Source: Cephalotrichum gorgonifer (Eukaryota > Ascomycota > Sordariomycetes > Microascales > Microascaceae). From it: a stretch of 64,000 nucleotides of DNA. The translations under genes and the position numbers were made by a program. The DNA lies in NCBI GenBank assembly GCA_900312665.1, contig ONZQ02000002.1:2246985-2310984 (forward strand), read 5' to 3'. Position 1 is the stretch's first letter. The number at the start of each line of letters is the position of its first letter. Shown piece after piece: positions 10,865 through 23,470 of the stretch. A model generated the notes under the pieces. The model ran no database searches. It was not told the DNA's origin and saw nothing but the letters and a program-made list of their open reading frames with translations.

Positions 10865-13800
10865 GGCGATGGCATCTACCCTCTCGGGCCACGCGAGGGC
10901 ATCGCAATCGGCTCAAGGAATCGTATGATTTCACTCTCCAGATCGCCTCGGATCGTACCCTCGCCGGTCCGGTACCCGCTTTTAACTTCGCGCTTCGCGG
11001 CGCCGCCTCGGGGATTGCTAGGCTCCCAGATCTGTCTTTTTATTTTTCGGGACCTAGGCCACGTCGCAAAGGCGTGGATCGGTTGCGGAGGTGGAAGGAG
11101 GAGAATAAGGTTTCGTTTCCAATATCAGGACCACTGCGGAGAACCGATCCCTCAAAATTTGAGGGAAATGGTCTCAAGAGGGCGAGCAGGTGAGAGATTA
11201 CGGTTTTAAGGTTCGCCCGGCTGAAAAAGAAAATGTAATAGACTTGGGCGCGGGAAAAGAATATGTCGAGGCTCGCGCTTTATCTATGTAGAGATTCGTG
11301 AAGTGGGATAAATGGTGAGGGGAAGGTGCGCCCGACGAAAGCTTGACCACAACTTACGACGAGAACGTGCACTGGCAAGCAAACATGGGCTCGAATTACG
11401 AATTGCGTACCAGGAGACGAGCGGGCGGGGGAAACGAACAGGCGACTCGGGATATTTCCTCCGCACAGCTTCAATCAGGTCACACGCCGCTCACTTGACC
11501 TCTGGCTCCCGGTCTAAGTCGCCTCTCGCATGTGTAACGCTCACCGGATTGGACAAACTCGTCGCATCCGTGTGGGAGGGCGACATGTCAGCCACCGTTG
11601 ACACAGGTGGATGTCACCACGCCATGTACTAATTCGAGTACCAAACCAGCCGGCGCATACTTAGCGCCTGCGAGATTCCCCCTAACGTGAGAACGTGCAT
11701 GCAGAAAGGTTGTCAAGATAGGCTCCACGCCGTTCCCCACAAATCATGCCGACAACGTCTATGGTAGCCATCCAGGCGGAACTGCTTTGTAAACGGTAAT
11801 GTCATACCACGCGGCATCCTAGTCTCAACTTGTAGCTCCCGAATCTCACGCGCACACATATCCACCCTTTAGCGCTGCTAGTCCCCAGTTTACGTGACAG
11901 TGATTGCGGGGAGTTTGAAACCCAGGAAGCTGAAAGGAATCCCTCGCCTTGGCCCTTGATCCTAGAAGCAAGAGCAGGGAAAAAATACAGCGGCAGGTTA
12001 TGACGATGTTGCAGTCGCCTGCATGTTCGCTGGCTCTTCCCCGCCGTTTTTGACAGTGACGTCAGCACCCAGGCCATGAACATGGTGGGCGTGAGTCTTC
12101 GAAGGGAGAGCAACGATCGACAGGCTTGGCGCAGGAGATGCCTGGTGGTGTTGCCGTGTTTGAGAAATACTTGTGTTTGGTACTTGAAGAAATGTGTACA
12201 AAGACATTGAAGTCCATGGTTGTTAGGCTCGGTACGAGACCCACCCTGGCCTCAGCAAACCCCCACAGGAATAACAGGTGGAAAACTTTTCTCGAACATG
12301 GGCACATTGCCCCTCCTGGTACCAGATACTGAGACCTGCTTGCACAGCCTTCGGCGATGCCCGTACATGTACCTTAGTCTAAAATAGCTTAGTCATGTCG
12401 TGGACTAACAGGTTCCATGCAAATAGTACAGATTAGATTGTATATTAGTAAGTACACGCCCAGGGTACAAGTAACTCCAAGCCTGGCTGCTCACGCTCAC
12501 CTTATGATGACAGTAAATATGGTAATCGGGAGCCAGATGGCCTTTGAGAAACGCACAGCTTGGCTGCGCAAGCATGCCGGCAATGTCTGGCTGAGAGTGC
12601 GAATTACCTCCGAAGGCAACCTGACGAAACGGCAAACGCCGAGGTAGGATTCCTCGGTTCCATGCATAGTAATATGTGCGATATGCGAGAAACCCGAAAG
12701 CTGGATATCGCTCCGTGCTTTTGGGCACCAGTTACATTGGACGATAGTCTCAAGTATGGGTGTTATTATAGCTAGCTCAGAAGCGTGCGAGTATCTACCT
12801 CCCGGAACGCTGTCCTGCTCCCCTACCTGCCCCTCCGGCGACGGTAGTGTATGTACAAGTACATTTCACCCAACTAGTATTTATAGTAGATAGGCCAGAC
12901 GGAGAAATAGATACCCCACCATCCTTGAATACTATCATACTCGAAACATCTCGCGATATCCGCCAAGCTTGACGGCGGATTGATATGTCCACTCTGAGGC
13001 ACGCAGGATTGCAACCTCAGCGATAGCGTGGCCTGCCAAGCACCGAGTTCAAACACTGATACGGAGTTGAGGACCGTGCTTCGTATTTCCTCGCATTACT
13101 CGCGGTTGCGGGGTACCTCCCGCTTGGCGCTAGGAGTAGCGTGACTTTGACTCCACTATGCCAATGCTTGGCTCTCTGGAAGGGGCAAGGCGCTGGGGCG
13201 GGTGGAGGCGAAGTCGCGGCCGATGAATCACGTGAGACACTCTATTCGCATCTCCGTGTACCCAAATCTTGATCTCGTTGGCTGAAGTGCTCCGTCGATC
13301 TGACATGATGCTACCTCATCGTATCCACTTGCCAAGCCCTATATCGCCTCATCAATGAGCCTTCTCCCTGTACTCACTGGCCAATGACTACGTACCGTTG
13401 CCCCTCCCCCTCCACTCCGGACGCCCCGCCGCTTGAGCCTGCGTCGCCCATCCCCGTTCCAAGCTTGCTCCGGCGCATTCTGACCCCGAGCCCGCCGCCC
13501 GGCCGTCTCCCGACCGCCGACTGGCTGACCACGTGGGAAAAGCATGACGTCGTCGTGGAACATCTGAAAACCTTCCATTGAAGCGATCTGTTATGGAATA
13601 TTGTTGAAGTCAAAGTCATTATGGTAGTGAAAATAACACAGTGGCTCATCATAAACACTGAGGCCCCCTTCTGTCCTCACCATGGCGGCGTCACTTCGCT
13701 TGTGGGGATTCTGGCGGCCGGCGGGGAAAGGGGGGGTGGGCTGAACCAGAATGAGGCCCAGATGTTCTCCACAGGTGTGGAGGCCAACCGCCATTAGCTT

Positions 13801-14148
13801 CGACATTTCTCGAGGAGGAGGTCGGTACCTCCGTGAGGCCGGGACCGCCGTCTATCTCTAGTCGGTATTGGCAATCAAGGTACTTCCTTGGCACTGAGGT
13901 ACAAACGCCTTGGTTGGTTGCATGCTTGATAAGGATGGTGAGCTCAACACCCTTGCCCGTGTTTCGCCTGCCAAGACAAAGTATATCCCGTCTAATCGCC
14001 AAGGGGGTACATGTAGGATTGAGCAAGTCTTCCGTCATACTCGTAGTTATAAAGGCTTGGCCATCCCCCTCTACACCTGGAGGGCCTGATTCTAGTTTCC
14101 TCCACCAAGTCGAGTGATACTCCTCACATCGAAACTGAATCATTCACG
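10865..14148. other. Long gene-free interval (3.3 kb)
   Basis: No supportable protein gene on either strand; the frames present are short and lack motifs or paired splice sites. Octamers TACAAGTA occur at 12466-12473 and 12854-12861. The right end should hold the promoter of the ENA ATPase gene. A non-coding RNA cannot be excluded. Confidence 0.5.
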
Positions 14149-17100
14149 ATGGGTCGGAAAGAAGACCCAGCAGTATCGAACCACGTCTCTGGCCAATCTA
14201 ACAAGCCCATCTCTAGTCCTCCTCACTCCCTACCTTACAGCCAAGTCATCCAAGAGCTCCATACCGATGGCAATGATGGCCTTACCCCAGAGGAGGCCAA
14301 GGCCCGCCTCGCCGAGCACGGCCGCAATGAGTTCGGCGAGAGTAAGGGCGTACAGCCCCTCCGGATTGTCGGTGCTCAGCTGGCCAACGCCATGACTTTG
14401 GTGAGTTTCAACTAGCTTTAAGTTAAAGAGTCCTTACCCTTACTTGCAACTCTCTGCTTCTACCTCCTTCGTGTTCCCGTTTTTGTGGATGGAGCGCGGA
14501 TTCCGGGCTGGAGCTGTAGCGTCGTGTATATCTTTGGTGACCGTCAATGACGTAGCTGCTGCGGGCTCCCTGTGCTAATACCTCGCGAACTGTAGATTCT
14601 CATAGCTGCCATGGCTGCTTCACTCGCTATCAAATCCTGGATCGAGGGTGGTGTAATTGCCGCTGTCATTATCATCAATGTTGCCGTTGGTGCCACTCAA
14701 GAGTTCAAGGCCGCTAAGACCATGGACTCACTCCGGTCTCTTAGTTCCCCGACCGCGAGCGCCGTTAGGGATGGCGAGACCATGATTGTTCCCACTGTCG
14801 AGGTCGTTCCCGGAGATATGATCGAGCTCAAGACCGGTGACACGGTCCCCGCCGACATCCGCCTGATTGAAGCTATCAACTTCGAGACCGATGAGGCCCT
14901 CCTAACCGGAGAGTCCCTTCCCGTCCGCAAGGAGCCCGAAGCGACCTTTGATGCTGATACCGGACCTGGCGATCGTCTCAACGTCGCCTACAGCTCTTCT
15001 ACCGTGACGAAGGGGAGGGCTCGCGGCATCGTATTTGCTACCGGCATGTTTACCGAAATCGGTCAGATTGCTGCCGCGCTTCGCGGACGAGAGTCCCGCC
15101 GCCGGCCCGTCAAGAAGAAGGAGGACGGTACTGCGCACATCGGCCGGTATGGTATCGCCTACGCGCTCACCGTATGGGATGCTATCGCTCGCTTCCTCGG
15201 CCTCACCGTGGGCACTCCCCTCCAGAAGAAGCTCTCGAAGTTTGCTCTCCTCCTTTTTTTCATCGCCATCATCTGTGCCATTATCGTAATGGCCGCTAAC
15301 GAGTTCGCGCCGGAGCAAGAGGTCATCATCTACGCCGTCGCGACCGGTGTCTCGATGATTCCCGCGTCTCTTATCGTGGTGCTCACCATCACAATGGCTG
15401 CCGGAACCAAGCGCATGGTCCACAGGCATGTCATTGTTCGAAACCTCAAGAGTCTCGAGGCCTTGGGTGGTGTTACCAGTATGTTCTCCCCTCCCCCTCC
15501 CCCCCACGAAACAGACAGCGGAGAAGTTCCCAAACTCTTGGTAGTGATCGGTGCGTGGCTAATCAAGTAACAGATATCTGCTCCGATAAGACTGGGACTT
15601 TGACGCAAGGAAAGATGGTTGTCAGGAAGGCATGGGTTGCGGGCCATGGTACATACGCCGTTTCGTCCACAAACCAGCCCTTCAACCCGACTGAAGGAAT
15701 CGTCAAATTTTCTACCTTGCAGCCGAAGGATATCACCCCAGAGTCCGAGGAGAAGGAGACGACTGTTGATACTAAGGAGGAGGTGAAAAGCCATGACGTA
15801 CTGATGCGATTCCTGAACATCGGCTCTCTAGCCAACACAGCCACCGTCCGCTTGGGGGACGAAGAATCCGCCCATCCCGGCGAGTGGCACGCGCGAGGAG
15901 ACCCCACCGAGATTGCGATCCAGGTCTTCGCCTCCCGCTTTGGCCGCAACCGACTGGACATATCCACCGGCTCCCACCAGTGGCATCAGCTCGCGGAATT
16001 CCCTTTCGACTCGGACGTTAAGAAGATGTCAGTCTTGTTCGAGGACACTGAGTCTAACGAGCAGTGGCTCTTCTCGAAGGGTGCTACGGAGCGTCTCATC
16101 GATGACTGCCTCCATGTCAGGAGTGGAAACGAGATTATTCCCATGACGGAGGAGTTCAAGGCTGAGGTTGCGAGCAACCTTGAGTCCCTCGCCCGTCAGG
16201 GTCTTCGCGTTCTCTCTCTCGCTTCTAGGACAGGATTCCGCAAGGTCAGTGCCGAGGAAGAACTCGACAGGGCCGAGTTCGAGAAGGACCTCGTCTTCCA
16301 CGGACTCGTTGGTATCTATGACCCTCCCCGCGCCGAATCCAAGTCTTCCGTCAAGAAGTGCCACGAGGCCGGCGTCGGTGTTCACATGCTCACGGGTGAC
16401 CACCCCGAGACGGCCCGCGCCATTGCCCGGGAGGTCGGTATCCTTCCCCGCCGCATGGATAACGTCGCTGCCGATGTCGCTAAGGCGATGGTGTTGACCG
16501 CCAAGGAGTTCGACAAGTTGACCGACAACGAGATCGACGCACTGCCGCTCCTCCCCCTTGTTGTTGCGCGGTGCGCGCCTAGCACCAAGGTTCGCATGAT
16601 CGAGGCTCTGCATAGGCGCAAGAAGTTCGCGGCCATGACTGGCGATGGCGTCAACGACTCCCCTAGTCTTAAGCAGGCCGATGTTGGTATTTCTATGGGC
16701 CAGTCTGGATCGGATGTCGCCAAGGAGGCGTCTGACATCATTCTCACCGATGACAACTTCGCGTCTATTCTCAACGCCGTCGAGGAAGGCCGCAGGATGT
16801 TTGACAACATTCAGAAGTTCGTTCTCCACGTCCTCGCTCAGAACATCGCCCAGGCCTGCACCCTCTTGATCGGTCTTGCCTTCAAGGATGCCACGAAGCT
16901 GTCCGTCTTCCCGCTATCGCCTGTGGAAATTATGTGTAAGTTCTGAACTAGCCCTCCCCCCATTTCATCATCAGTTACTTTTGAATAGCGGCTAACATGC
17001 TGGTTTCAGGGATTGTAAGTCTGATCATACCGAAGTGTTTAACGGAGGAGACGACGAGCTTGGTTGGACGCGTTGCGATCTGACGCGTCCAACTGGCTCT

Positions 17101-17945
17101 ACTCGCGCCTCACACCTATAGCCAAGACAGATACTAACCGGGCTGCAGATTCTCATCACTTCCGGTTTCCCCGATATGGGTCTCGGTTTCCAGCGAGCGG
17201 CATCCGACATTATGAAACGGCCACCACACAACGTAAGTCCTAAACCTCCCTGACTACACCCTACTACCTCGAATGCAGCGCTAACGCCTCCCAGCTGAAA
17301 CAAGGTGTCTTCACGCCGGAACTGATGCTTGACATGCTGGTCTACGGCCTCTGGATGGCCGCCCTCTGTCTCGCCTCCTTCGTTCTCGTTCTTTACGGCT
17401 TCGGCGACGGCAAAATCGGCTTGAGGTGCAACGACAAGTACTCCGAGGGCTGCGATACCGTGTTCCGAGCCCGCGCGACTTGTTTCACGGCCATCACCTG
17501 GTTCTCCCTCTTCCTCGCCATCGAGATGATGGACCTCCGCCGCAGCTTCTTCCGCATGCGGTCAGGGTCCGAGCACTACGTCACGCAGTGGGCCCGCGAC
17601 CTGTGGGAGAACCGGTTCCTCTGCTACTCCATCATCGCGGGTGTCATCACCATCTTCCCCATCCTGTACATTCCCGGCCTGAACAGGGTGGTGTTCCGCC
17701 ACGAGGGCATCTCGTGGGAGTGGGGCATCGTCTTCGTCGCTACGGTTCTATTCTTCGCCGGCGTGGAGGCGTGGAAGTACGCCAAGAGGGTGTACTTCCG
17801 GAACTTGGAGAAGAAGAAGACGGGCGGCGAGACGGACCTCGAGTCGCGTGTCTTCGGGAGGTATCTGTCCATCGGGAGGTCGGACTCCGAGGGGGATGTA
17901 TGGCCGGAGGATAAGGAGAAGAAGAAGAGGTGGGGAAGGAACTAG
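14149..17945 (+). CDS. ENA-type (P2D) Na+/K+-exporting P-type ATPase
   Basis: Six exons: 14149-14400, 14596-15478, 15574-16935, 17010-17014, 17149-17232 and 17295-17945, 1078 residues. The phosphorylation motif DKTGT has Asp383. Also visible are the TGES actuator loop, KGATE in the nucleotide-binding domain and the hinge TGDGVNDSPSLKQADVGISMG. The ENA signature MWI/TSGFPDMGLGF is restored only by a 5-nt micro-exon. The N-terminal domain (NEFGES) and about ten membrane segments fit the family, as does the length (usually about 1050-1120). ENA pumps export Na+, Li+ or K+ across the plasma membrane with ATP, giving salt and alkaline-pH tolerance. These genes are often induced by salt and high pH, but I did not verify regulatory sites here. 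Confidence 0.95.
17010..17014 (+). other. 5-nucleotide micro-exon (GGATT) of the ENA ATPase gene
   Basis: The upstream exon ends ATG T before GTAAGT, and the downstream exon starts ATTCTCATC after CTGCAG. Only insertion of GGATT, flanked by TTTCAG and GTAAGT, keeps the frame and restores M-W-I before ILITSGFPDMG as in other ENA pumps. Confidence 0.85.
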
Positions 17946-19211
17946 ACAGGTTTTCGAAGGGGGGGCGGCTTGGATTGTTGGTGACACCTCGCGGTGTACG
18001 TGTGCGCGCCCTCCACAAGAGTCGGGACTACTTGTTGGGGAGTAAAAGGGGGGGTGTTTAGATGACTGGGGATGATGATACGGGGTGGTTGCATTTTGAT
18101 ACCTGGGCCGCCACGGCGGCCTATCGTTTTTTGATGGCATTTCGCCCATGTTACCGAGGGAAGTCCATTCGGGAGGTCCTCTTTAGAAGTCTTCCCAAGG
18201 ACGTCCGCGGGACTTACATCCATGGACACAATGATTAGATAGCAAAGATTAGCACCTATGCAAAATCTATACTAGAAACGAACCATTGGTCGTATATTAT
18301 CTGCCTTATCCTGTGAAGCTCGCTTGCTCTATGAGCTAGACTACAAAGAAAGCTTTTGAGTACTGAACCGAACGTAGCTTTTAGTTCTCGAAGGTGTTTG
18401 TCACCCTTCCGCCCTGTTCGCTGTCTGCGAGTACGTAGGTTACCTGATGCCGGCCGACGAGTATGGGCATGGAGGTGATGATCTTCCACAGACACAATGA
18501 CATCAGCGCCAAAGTGTCTAGAGGTAGACATGCAAGCATCTGTACTACTCCTAGGTTAAAGTTCGACGGGCCGTGGCGGTGGCGGTGGCGGCGAGAGCTG
18601 GTATAATTATGTCGGTACTGCATGCCATGCCATGGGCAGTACTGATGACCCCGCTAACCTCTCATTGGCCATAATTCCCCCCCACACAAGTGAAGCCACA
18701 TCCAATATGTTTGACCCTTGACGGAAAGCGGGCAGGTACCTCACGTCACTTGGTTCCCCTCCTCCTTCCATGGTCCCACCCCACCTTGGGCCGGCTCGTG
18801 CCTAAGCAAGAACAAGGCGGGCGGTCCTCCGCAGCGATTTTCACTACTCACGAGCACACCTCCCTCTCAACACCTCCATCACACAACGTCCCGAGACCCT
18901 TAGCCCAGTTCAGATCGACCTAACCAGCCCACCTGACCTGCATACCACCAAAACTGACTCAGACCCTTCCGACGTCTTGGCCAGACAAAACCAGTTGAAT
19001 GAGGCGGATTTAAGGAGCTCGCTGAGGCCAAAGTCGCGGAATACGATTCAAGGAGGGGTGTGTGGTTGAAATCGAAAGTGGTGTGGCCTGACCCAGCTTT
19101 CTGCCTGTCTTTTTTTGCCGGCACATAAATTCGACTCGCTTCTCGACAACGAAACATCCCGGAACTGTTTCCACCAGAAACCGCACTGCTAGACTTAAGA
19201 CCCAAGATATC
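17946..19211. other. Intergenic region
   Basis: 3' region of the ENA gene and upstream region of the inhibitor-2 gene. No gene was seen. A short GGTGGC-type repeat (cggtggcggtggcgg on the plus strand) lies near 18577-18595. Confidence 0.5.
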
Positions 19212-20041
19212 ATGGCGTCAACTACCGTCGCAAACCAAATGGGGGGCAGCCCCCCCGCGAAACGTCCTCGGGGTAAGTTCAAGCTTCACCTCCCTCCCCT
19301 TGCTCACCCCACCACTCAGCACCATCTCTCCCGCGCTACGCAACCTCCCGATCCAACTTCCAGGCCTCCACTAACACCAGAACAGGCATCCTGAAGAACC
19401 CTTCGCACTCGTCCCCGCCCACGTCCCCGAACCTGATCGACCAACCCATCGCCGCCAAGGAGGTCACGATCGCAAATACGCACTTCAACGCCGGCACCCG
19501 GCGGACCCCCTCTGGCTCCGGTCCGGTGCGCCCACGCGCCTCTAGCCACACGCCCTCTCTGACCGGCGACCTCTCACACCTCGAGTCCTCGCAGCGCCTG
19601 AAGTGGGACGAGGCGAACCTGTACCTCACGGAGCAGGAGCGGACGCCCAAGATGAAGATCGACGAGCCGAAGACGCCGTTCGCGAAGGGCTACGACCCCC
19701 TCGACGACCCGAGCGACATCGAGGACGGCCTCGACCTCGGCGAGCCGGAGAGGCAGGTCCCCGAGCGCCGCCTGTCGGACGGGTCGAGGAAGGCCGTGCA
19801 CGTGGCCGACCAGGACCAGCACGAGGAGCTGGGAATGACGGCCGAGGAGAAGGAGAAGCACGAGAAGTTCGAGAAGATGAGGAAGAGCCACTACGAGATG
19901 AGGAACGCGGTGCAGCTCCTAGGCCATACGGAGGAGCTGCTGGATGAGGAGGAGGACGACGGGGACGACGCCCAGGCAGGGAGGTTGCCGCCTCCCATGC
20001 CGTCTATCCCACCGCAGTTTCGGGGCGTGAATGGGTCGTAA
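19212..20041 (+). CDS. GLC8: Protein phosphatase inhibitor 2 (Glc8/IPP-2 family)
   Basis: Two exons, 19212-19272 and 19386-20041, 238 residues. The phase-1 intron (GTAAGT...AACAG) joins KRPRG to ILKN, recreating the PP1-contacting GILK motif at about residues 21-24. Further family motifs are KWDEANLYLTEQE, then KMKIDEPKTPF, where the Thr in PKTPF matches the regulatory phospho-threonine of inhibitor-2/Glc8, and KMRKSHYEMRNAVQLL near residue 190, the helical PP1 active-site-binding segment. An acidic stretch (DEEEDDGDD) follows. The product binds protein phosphatase 1 (Glc7) and both inhibits and activates or chaperones it. It is probably an intrinsically disordered nuclear/cytoplasmic protein. 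The short first exon is typical. Confidence 0.93.
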
Positions 20042-20626
20042 GGCCTGGTGGGGGGATACCGTTTATTATGTCCTGATGACTTTTACCTACACTTTTTGTC
20101 GCAAGTGAGGCCTCCATGCCTCGAGATTTGAGAACCGCAAGGGTTGCTTTCTTATTAGGTCCCTCTGGTTATGATGATTAACTCTCAAGTGGACCAAGCG
20201 GCGTTGGGCATGTTGCTTCTTTTTGGTGGCGCTTTACACATATACACATTTCAGCTACCTTGTATGTATATTGCTCGCTCACTTTTCAACTTTGTCCTGC
20301 TCCCTGCTCTTTATGTCGTCTTGTCCCTTAAATTCTACAGGGTCCTACGCCTTAGGTTCTATACAGCCTCCCATATGTGAATCATGATTCAAATCCGGAA
20401 CCCCCTTCGACCCAGCCAAGCAAGTCATTGAATGTGATTTGTTTCATATACAAGGATATAATCCGGGTTAAACGGAACACTAGCCAACGCCTCGTCTACT
20501 CGTAATGCTCTATCCCGATAGAGCACCTCCTCTCCCCTGTCGGTCGTATCCTCCACCGGACACCTATTCCAAGCGCAGGGCCCTCAGGGCCGCTCGCCTC
20601 AACATCCCCACCGCCCATATATCCCA
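20042..20626. other. Convergent 3' region between GLC8 and LCL2
   Basis: About 590 bases between two convergent genes; T-rich and without a supportable gene. It probably holds both 3' UTRs. Confidence 0.5.
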
Positions 20627-21132
20627 CTATAACATGTTCTTTCGTGCCAACTCGACCTTCCTTGCCGCCTCCCCAGCCTTGAAACCCCCCTTGGACACAC
20701 AGATCTTTGAGCCCTCTCCTAACTCGAACTTATCCTGGTGGTCGGGCCACGCACAGGGGCAGTGATGGGGGAAGTGAACGCATGCTACTCTCCGTTAGCT
20801 ACCTCCGTTCTTCCTCTCTGACCTCGAGTCGCAAGCGCTTATGTGTATAGATTAGGGGGCCGTACCTAGTGTGTCGGGGCAGAGGTATTTGTCACAGCGA
20901 GCTGGGATCCCGCACGTTAGTTTTGTTCTGAGTGACCGGGGGGACATGGTGAGGACGAGGAATGTTTACATGAATCGTAGCCGCGCTGGTAGGCTGATGG
21001 ATCGCTGGGGACGTTCTGTCTCTGCTGCTGCTGGCCACCGTGGCCCTGGTTGCCGAACATCTGGTCGAAGAAGCCGCCGAACTGCGCTGTCGCGGCGCCG
21101 ACTAGCGCAAGGAAGGCGAGAGAGGTCCGCAT
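20627..21132 (-). CDS. LCL2: LCL2-like secreted/ER protein (long chronological lifespan protein 2)
   Basis: Three exons, 21132-20970, 20901-20866 and 20784-20627, 118 residues; a single-frame reading would stop early. The protein starts with a signal peptide (MRTSLAFLALVGAATAQ), then QFGGFFDQMFG, a Gln-rich stretch and QRQNVPSDPSAYQ. The joins restore RCDKYLCPDTLACVHFPHHCPC and AWPDHQDKFELGEG, with the tail GGFKAGEAARKVELARK. Both introns are phase 1. Six cysteines in the second half suggest disulphides in the secretory pathway. The family is linked to ER-associated degradation and chronological lifespan in yeast; its biochemical role is unknown. It is divergent from the mitochondrial ribosomal gene at 21552. 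Confidence 0.92.
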
Positions 21133-21551
21133 CTCGCCGCTTCGAGTTTCGTATGCGGTGTGTTGTTATATATCTTTTTTCTCGCGGGGTATTCGTGTGC
21201 GCACGCAAGTACGTTTATAGAAAGCGCACAACCAGGGGGGGAAAGAGAAAGAAAAATAAATCCGCCCGGGGAGACAGCGAAGCTTTAGACTGTCTGCTTC
21301 TGCGATTTACACGGGAGAGCAAGCTGGCTAGGAAAGTTGCATCGCTGGCAGTTCCTTATCTTATCGGGTGTGATGACTAAGCCGCGATTTTTGGTACCTG
21401 GGGCGTTCCCGGCCGGGCCCAGGGAACTGTCCCGAAAAACTTCACGAATTGAGTCCCAAATTTCCAACCTCACCCCCTTCTCCACCAGCACGACGCGGAG
21501 CTACGGGACCCCACGAAACCCCCCGACCCCCCCACGACAGCGGCAAACAAC
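21133..21551. promoter_or_regulatory. Shared divergent promoter region, LCL2 / bL27m
   Basis: 419 bases between the two start codons. No TATA-like box was seen. The middle (about 21170-21180) has TATATATC followed by a poly-T run on the plus strand. The assignment rests only on gene order. Confidence 0.45.
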
Positions 21552-22560
21552 ATGTCCCTGGCTCAATTGCAGCGGCCATTGGCGGCCGCCGCCTCCGGAC
21601 TGTCGACGAGGCTGCTCGCGACGAGCCTGGCCCTCCCGTGGGCTGCACAGTGGCGCGGCGTCGACGCGAATGTGCTAGTCGAGGGACGGAGGGGCGCGAA
21701 GGTGAAGGCGCAGGGCCACTACAACCTCAAGCCGAAGCGGACGATCCCGAAGAAGCTCGGAGCGAAGAGGACGGGAGGTACGTAGAGTTCCCTCCCCCAA
21801 TTCAAGCCCCGAAGTCCCGTAGCAAAAACCGAGCTACCTTCAGCCCACCTCATCTCATTCCCGTCCCCATGCCTTGCTAGCACAACCTGACCCGTTTTTT
21901 TCTCTTACAGACCAACACGTCATCCCCGGAAACATCATATACAGACAGCACGGCACGCACTGGTGGCCCGGCGAGAACTGCATCATGGGCCGCGACTTCA
22001 CGATCCACTCGATGGCCACGGGCTACGTCAAGTACTACCGCGATCCGTCCCTGTCCCCTGACCGGAAGTACATCGGCGTGGTCTTCAACAAGGAGGACAC
22101 CCTGCCGTACCCCAAGCACGCGGAGCGCAAGCGGCGGCTCGGGATGACGGCGACGGTCGTGCGCGAGGCGGCGCGGGCGCCCGAGGTCAGCGGGTCCGGG
22201 ATCCCGAGCGTGGTGCGCCGGACGGACCCGGACCGCCCGCTCGCGGAGCCGCAGGTGCTCTCGCTCAAGAAGGACTACACGTACCGCGAGGACAACTGGC
22301 GCATCGGGCGGCTGGTGCAGACGACGGGCCTGCAGATCAAGGGGTTCAAGAGCCGGAGGGCGTACATGCGGCACAGGCGGTGGGCGAGGGAGCAGAGCCT
22401 GGCGGGGCTGAAGAAGGTGAGGGCGAAGCTCGAGCAGGACGACTCGAACGACGAGTGGGTCGAGGCCGCGAGGGAGAAGGCCGCGCAGCTGCAGCTTAGC
22501 AGGAAGCAGAAGGGGCACGGCACCAAGGCCAAGAAGCAGAAGGCCCCGAAGAGGAGGTAG
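21552..22560 (+). CDS. MRP7: Mitochondrial large-subunit ribosomal protein bL27m
   Basis: Two exons, 21552-21777 and 21911-22560, 291 residues; the intron is GTACGT...CTTACAG, phase 1. After an Ala/Leu/Arg-rich mitochondrial presequence (about the first 35 residues) come the bL27 motifs RRGAKVKAQGHYNLKPKRT, LGAKRTGGDQHVIPGNIIYRQ and GTHWWPGENCIMGRD. The bacterial protein is only about 85 residues; the long lysine/arginine-rich C-terminal extension seen here (to PKRR) is typical of fungal mitochondrial MRP7. It sits in the large mitoribosomal subunit near the peptidyl-transferase centre. The strong charge of the tail fits rRNA binding. Confidence 0.93.
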
Positions 22561-23470
22561 AGGGATAGAGAAGGATAGGGACAGAGAGAGAGGGCAGGGC
22601 GGGAGTCGCGGGGCTTGTATGATTATCGCGCGTTACCACTAACATTGTACAATTGGCTTTCCCTACGTATGAGGTTTTTGTTGTTCAAATAGGCGCCTTG
22701 AAATATTATACACCAACCCATGTAATTTACCGAGTGCCCGAAATACTCTCGGTCGTACATGTTACCGTACGGACAGACCAGGACAAATATCATGGACCGT
22801 GGGACGGAGGTAAGGTCATGGTACGTACTCATTTCGAGGCCGGTCAACAAAAACTTTAGGTAAGCGACTGGGGGGAAGTACCCGCGTACCCCTGAGGTGG
22901 AGCTGGACAGGGGCCTGACCTGATCTGATGCCTGCTATCTGCAGCTGCTGAAAGCAGCGATTTAGAGGCTCCTCCTGCAAGATTGATCTTAAGACTCTGC
23001 TAAACTTGGGATTTGCCCCTTTAAACACTTATAACAGCTGATTATATTCTTTTTCAATATTCTAAACGAGGTTTTTCTATTTGCAGGTCTAATCTCTGCT
23101 GCTGCCTGCCTTGATACTGATACTGCACGGGTGATAAGGAAGCTTGGTTCATGCAGCCTTCCTCACCTGACTGGGAGGCCTGTGCAGGCCTGTCTTTGGG
23201 GCAAGAAGGCTTGGAAGGCGCCCGCGCCACCTCCTGCCTAGAAACCTTGCTTTTTCTTTCTTTTTTAAAAGAAAGAATATTCTAAAGGGGACTGCAGCAA
23301 TGGGCTTCGTTTTGACAACCGCAAACTGACAGCGACGAACGCAAGCAAACACTGCAGCGGCTCGTGCTACTTCCTATCTGCTTCATTGCTTGCCGATTGC
23401 AGTGCTGGCCGGTGCCGTTACACTCACAAAAGAAGCTTGCTCCTTCGGACCAACGATTCCACCCGCTATC
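22561..23470. other. AT-richer interval 5' of the cupin gene
   Basis: No gene was seen. GC is visibly lower than in neighbouring coding DNA. A perfect 11-bp inverted repeat with a 2-nt centre lies at 23254-23277 (TTCTTTCTTTT / AAAAGAAAGAA). The short string atattctaaa appears twice (near 23060 and 23277). A good acceptor (gattgcag) just before 23401 leaves open an unseen 5' exon of the gene that follows. Confidence 0.45.
23254..23277. repeat. 11-bp perfect inverted repeat (hairpin)
   Basis: Arms TTCTTTCTTTT and AAAAGAAAGAA around a TT centre, in AT-rich DNA 200 bases upstream of the first ATG of the cupin gene. It could be a hairpin or chance in a purine/pyrimidine tract. Confidence 0.7.

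Noticed and set aside
16029..16829. 266-codon open frame on the minus strand
   Set aside because: Antisense shadow of the ENA ATPase catalytic domain.
23390..23470. Extended N-terminus of the cupin gene starting at 23390
   Set aside because: The first codon there is TTG, not ATG. The first ATG in frame is 23471; an upstream exon stays possible but is unsupported.
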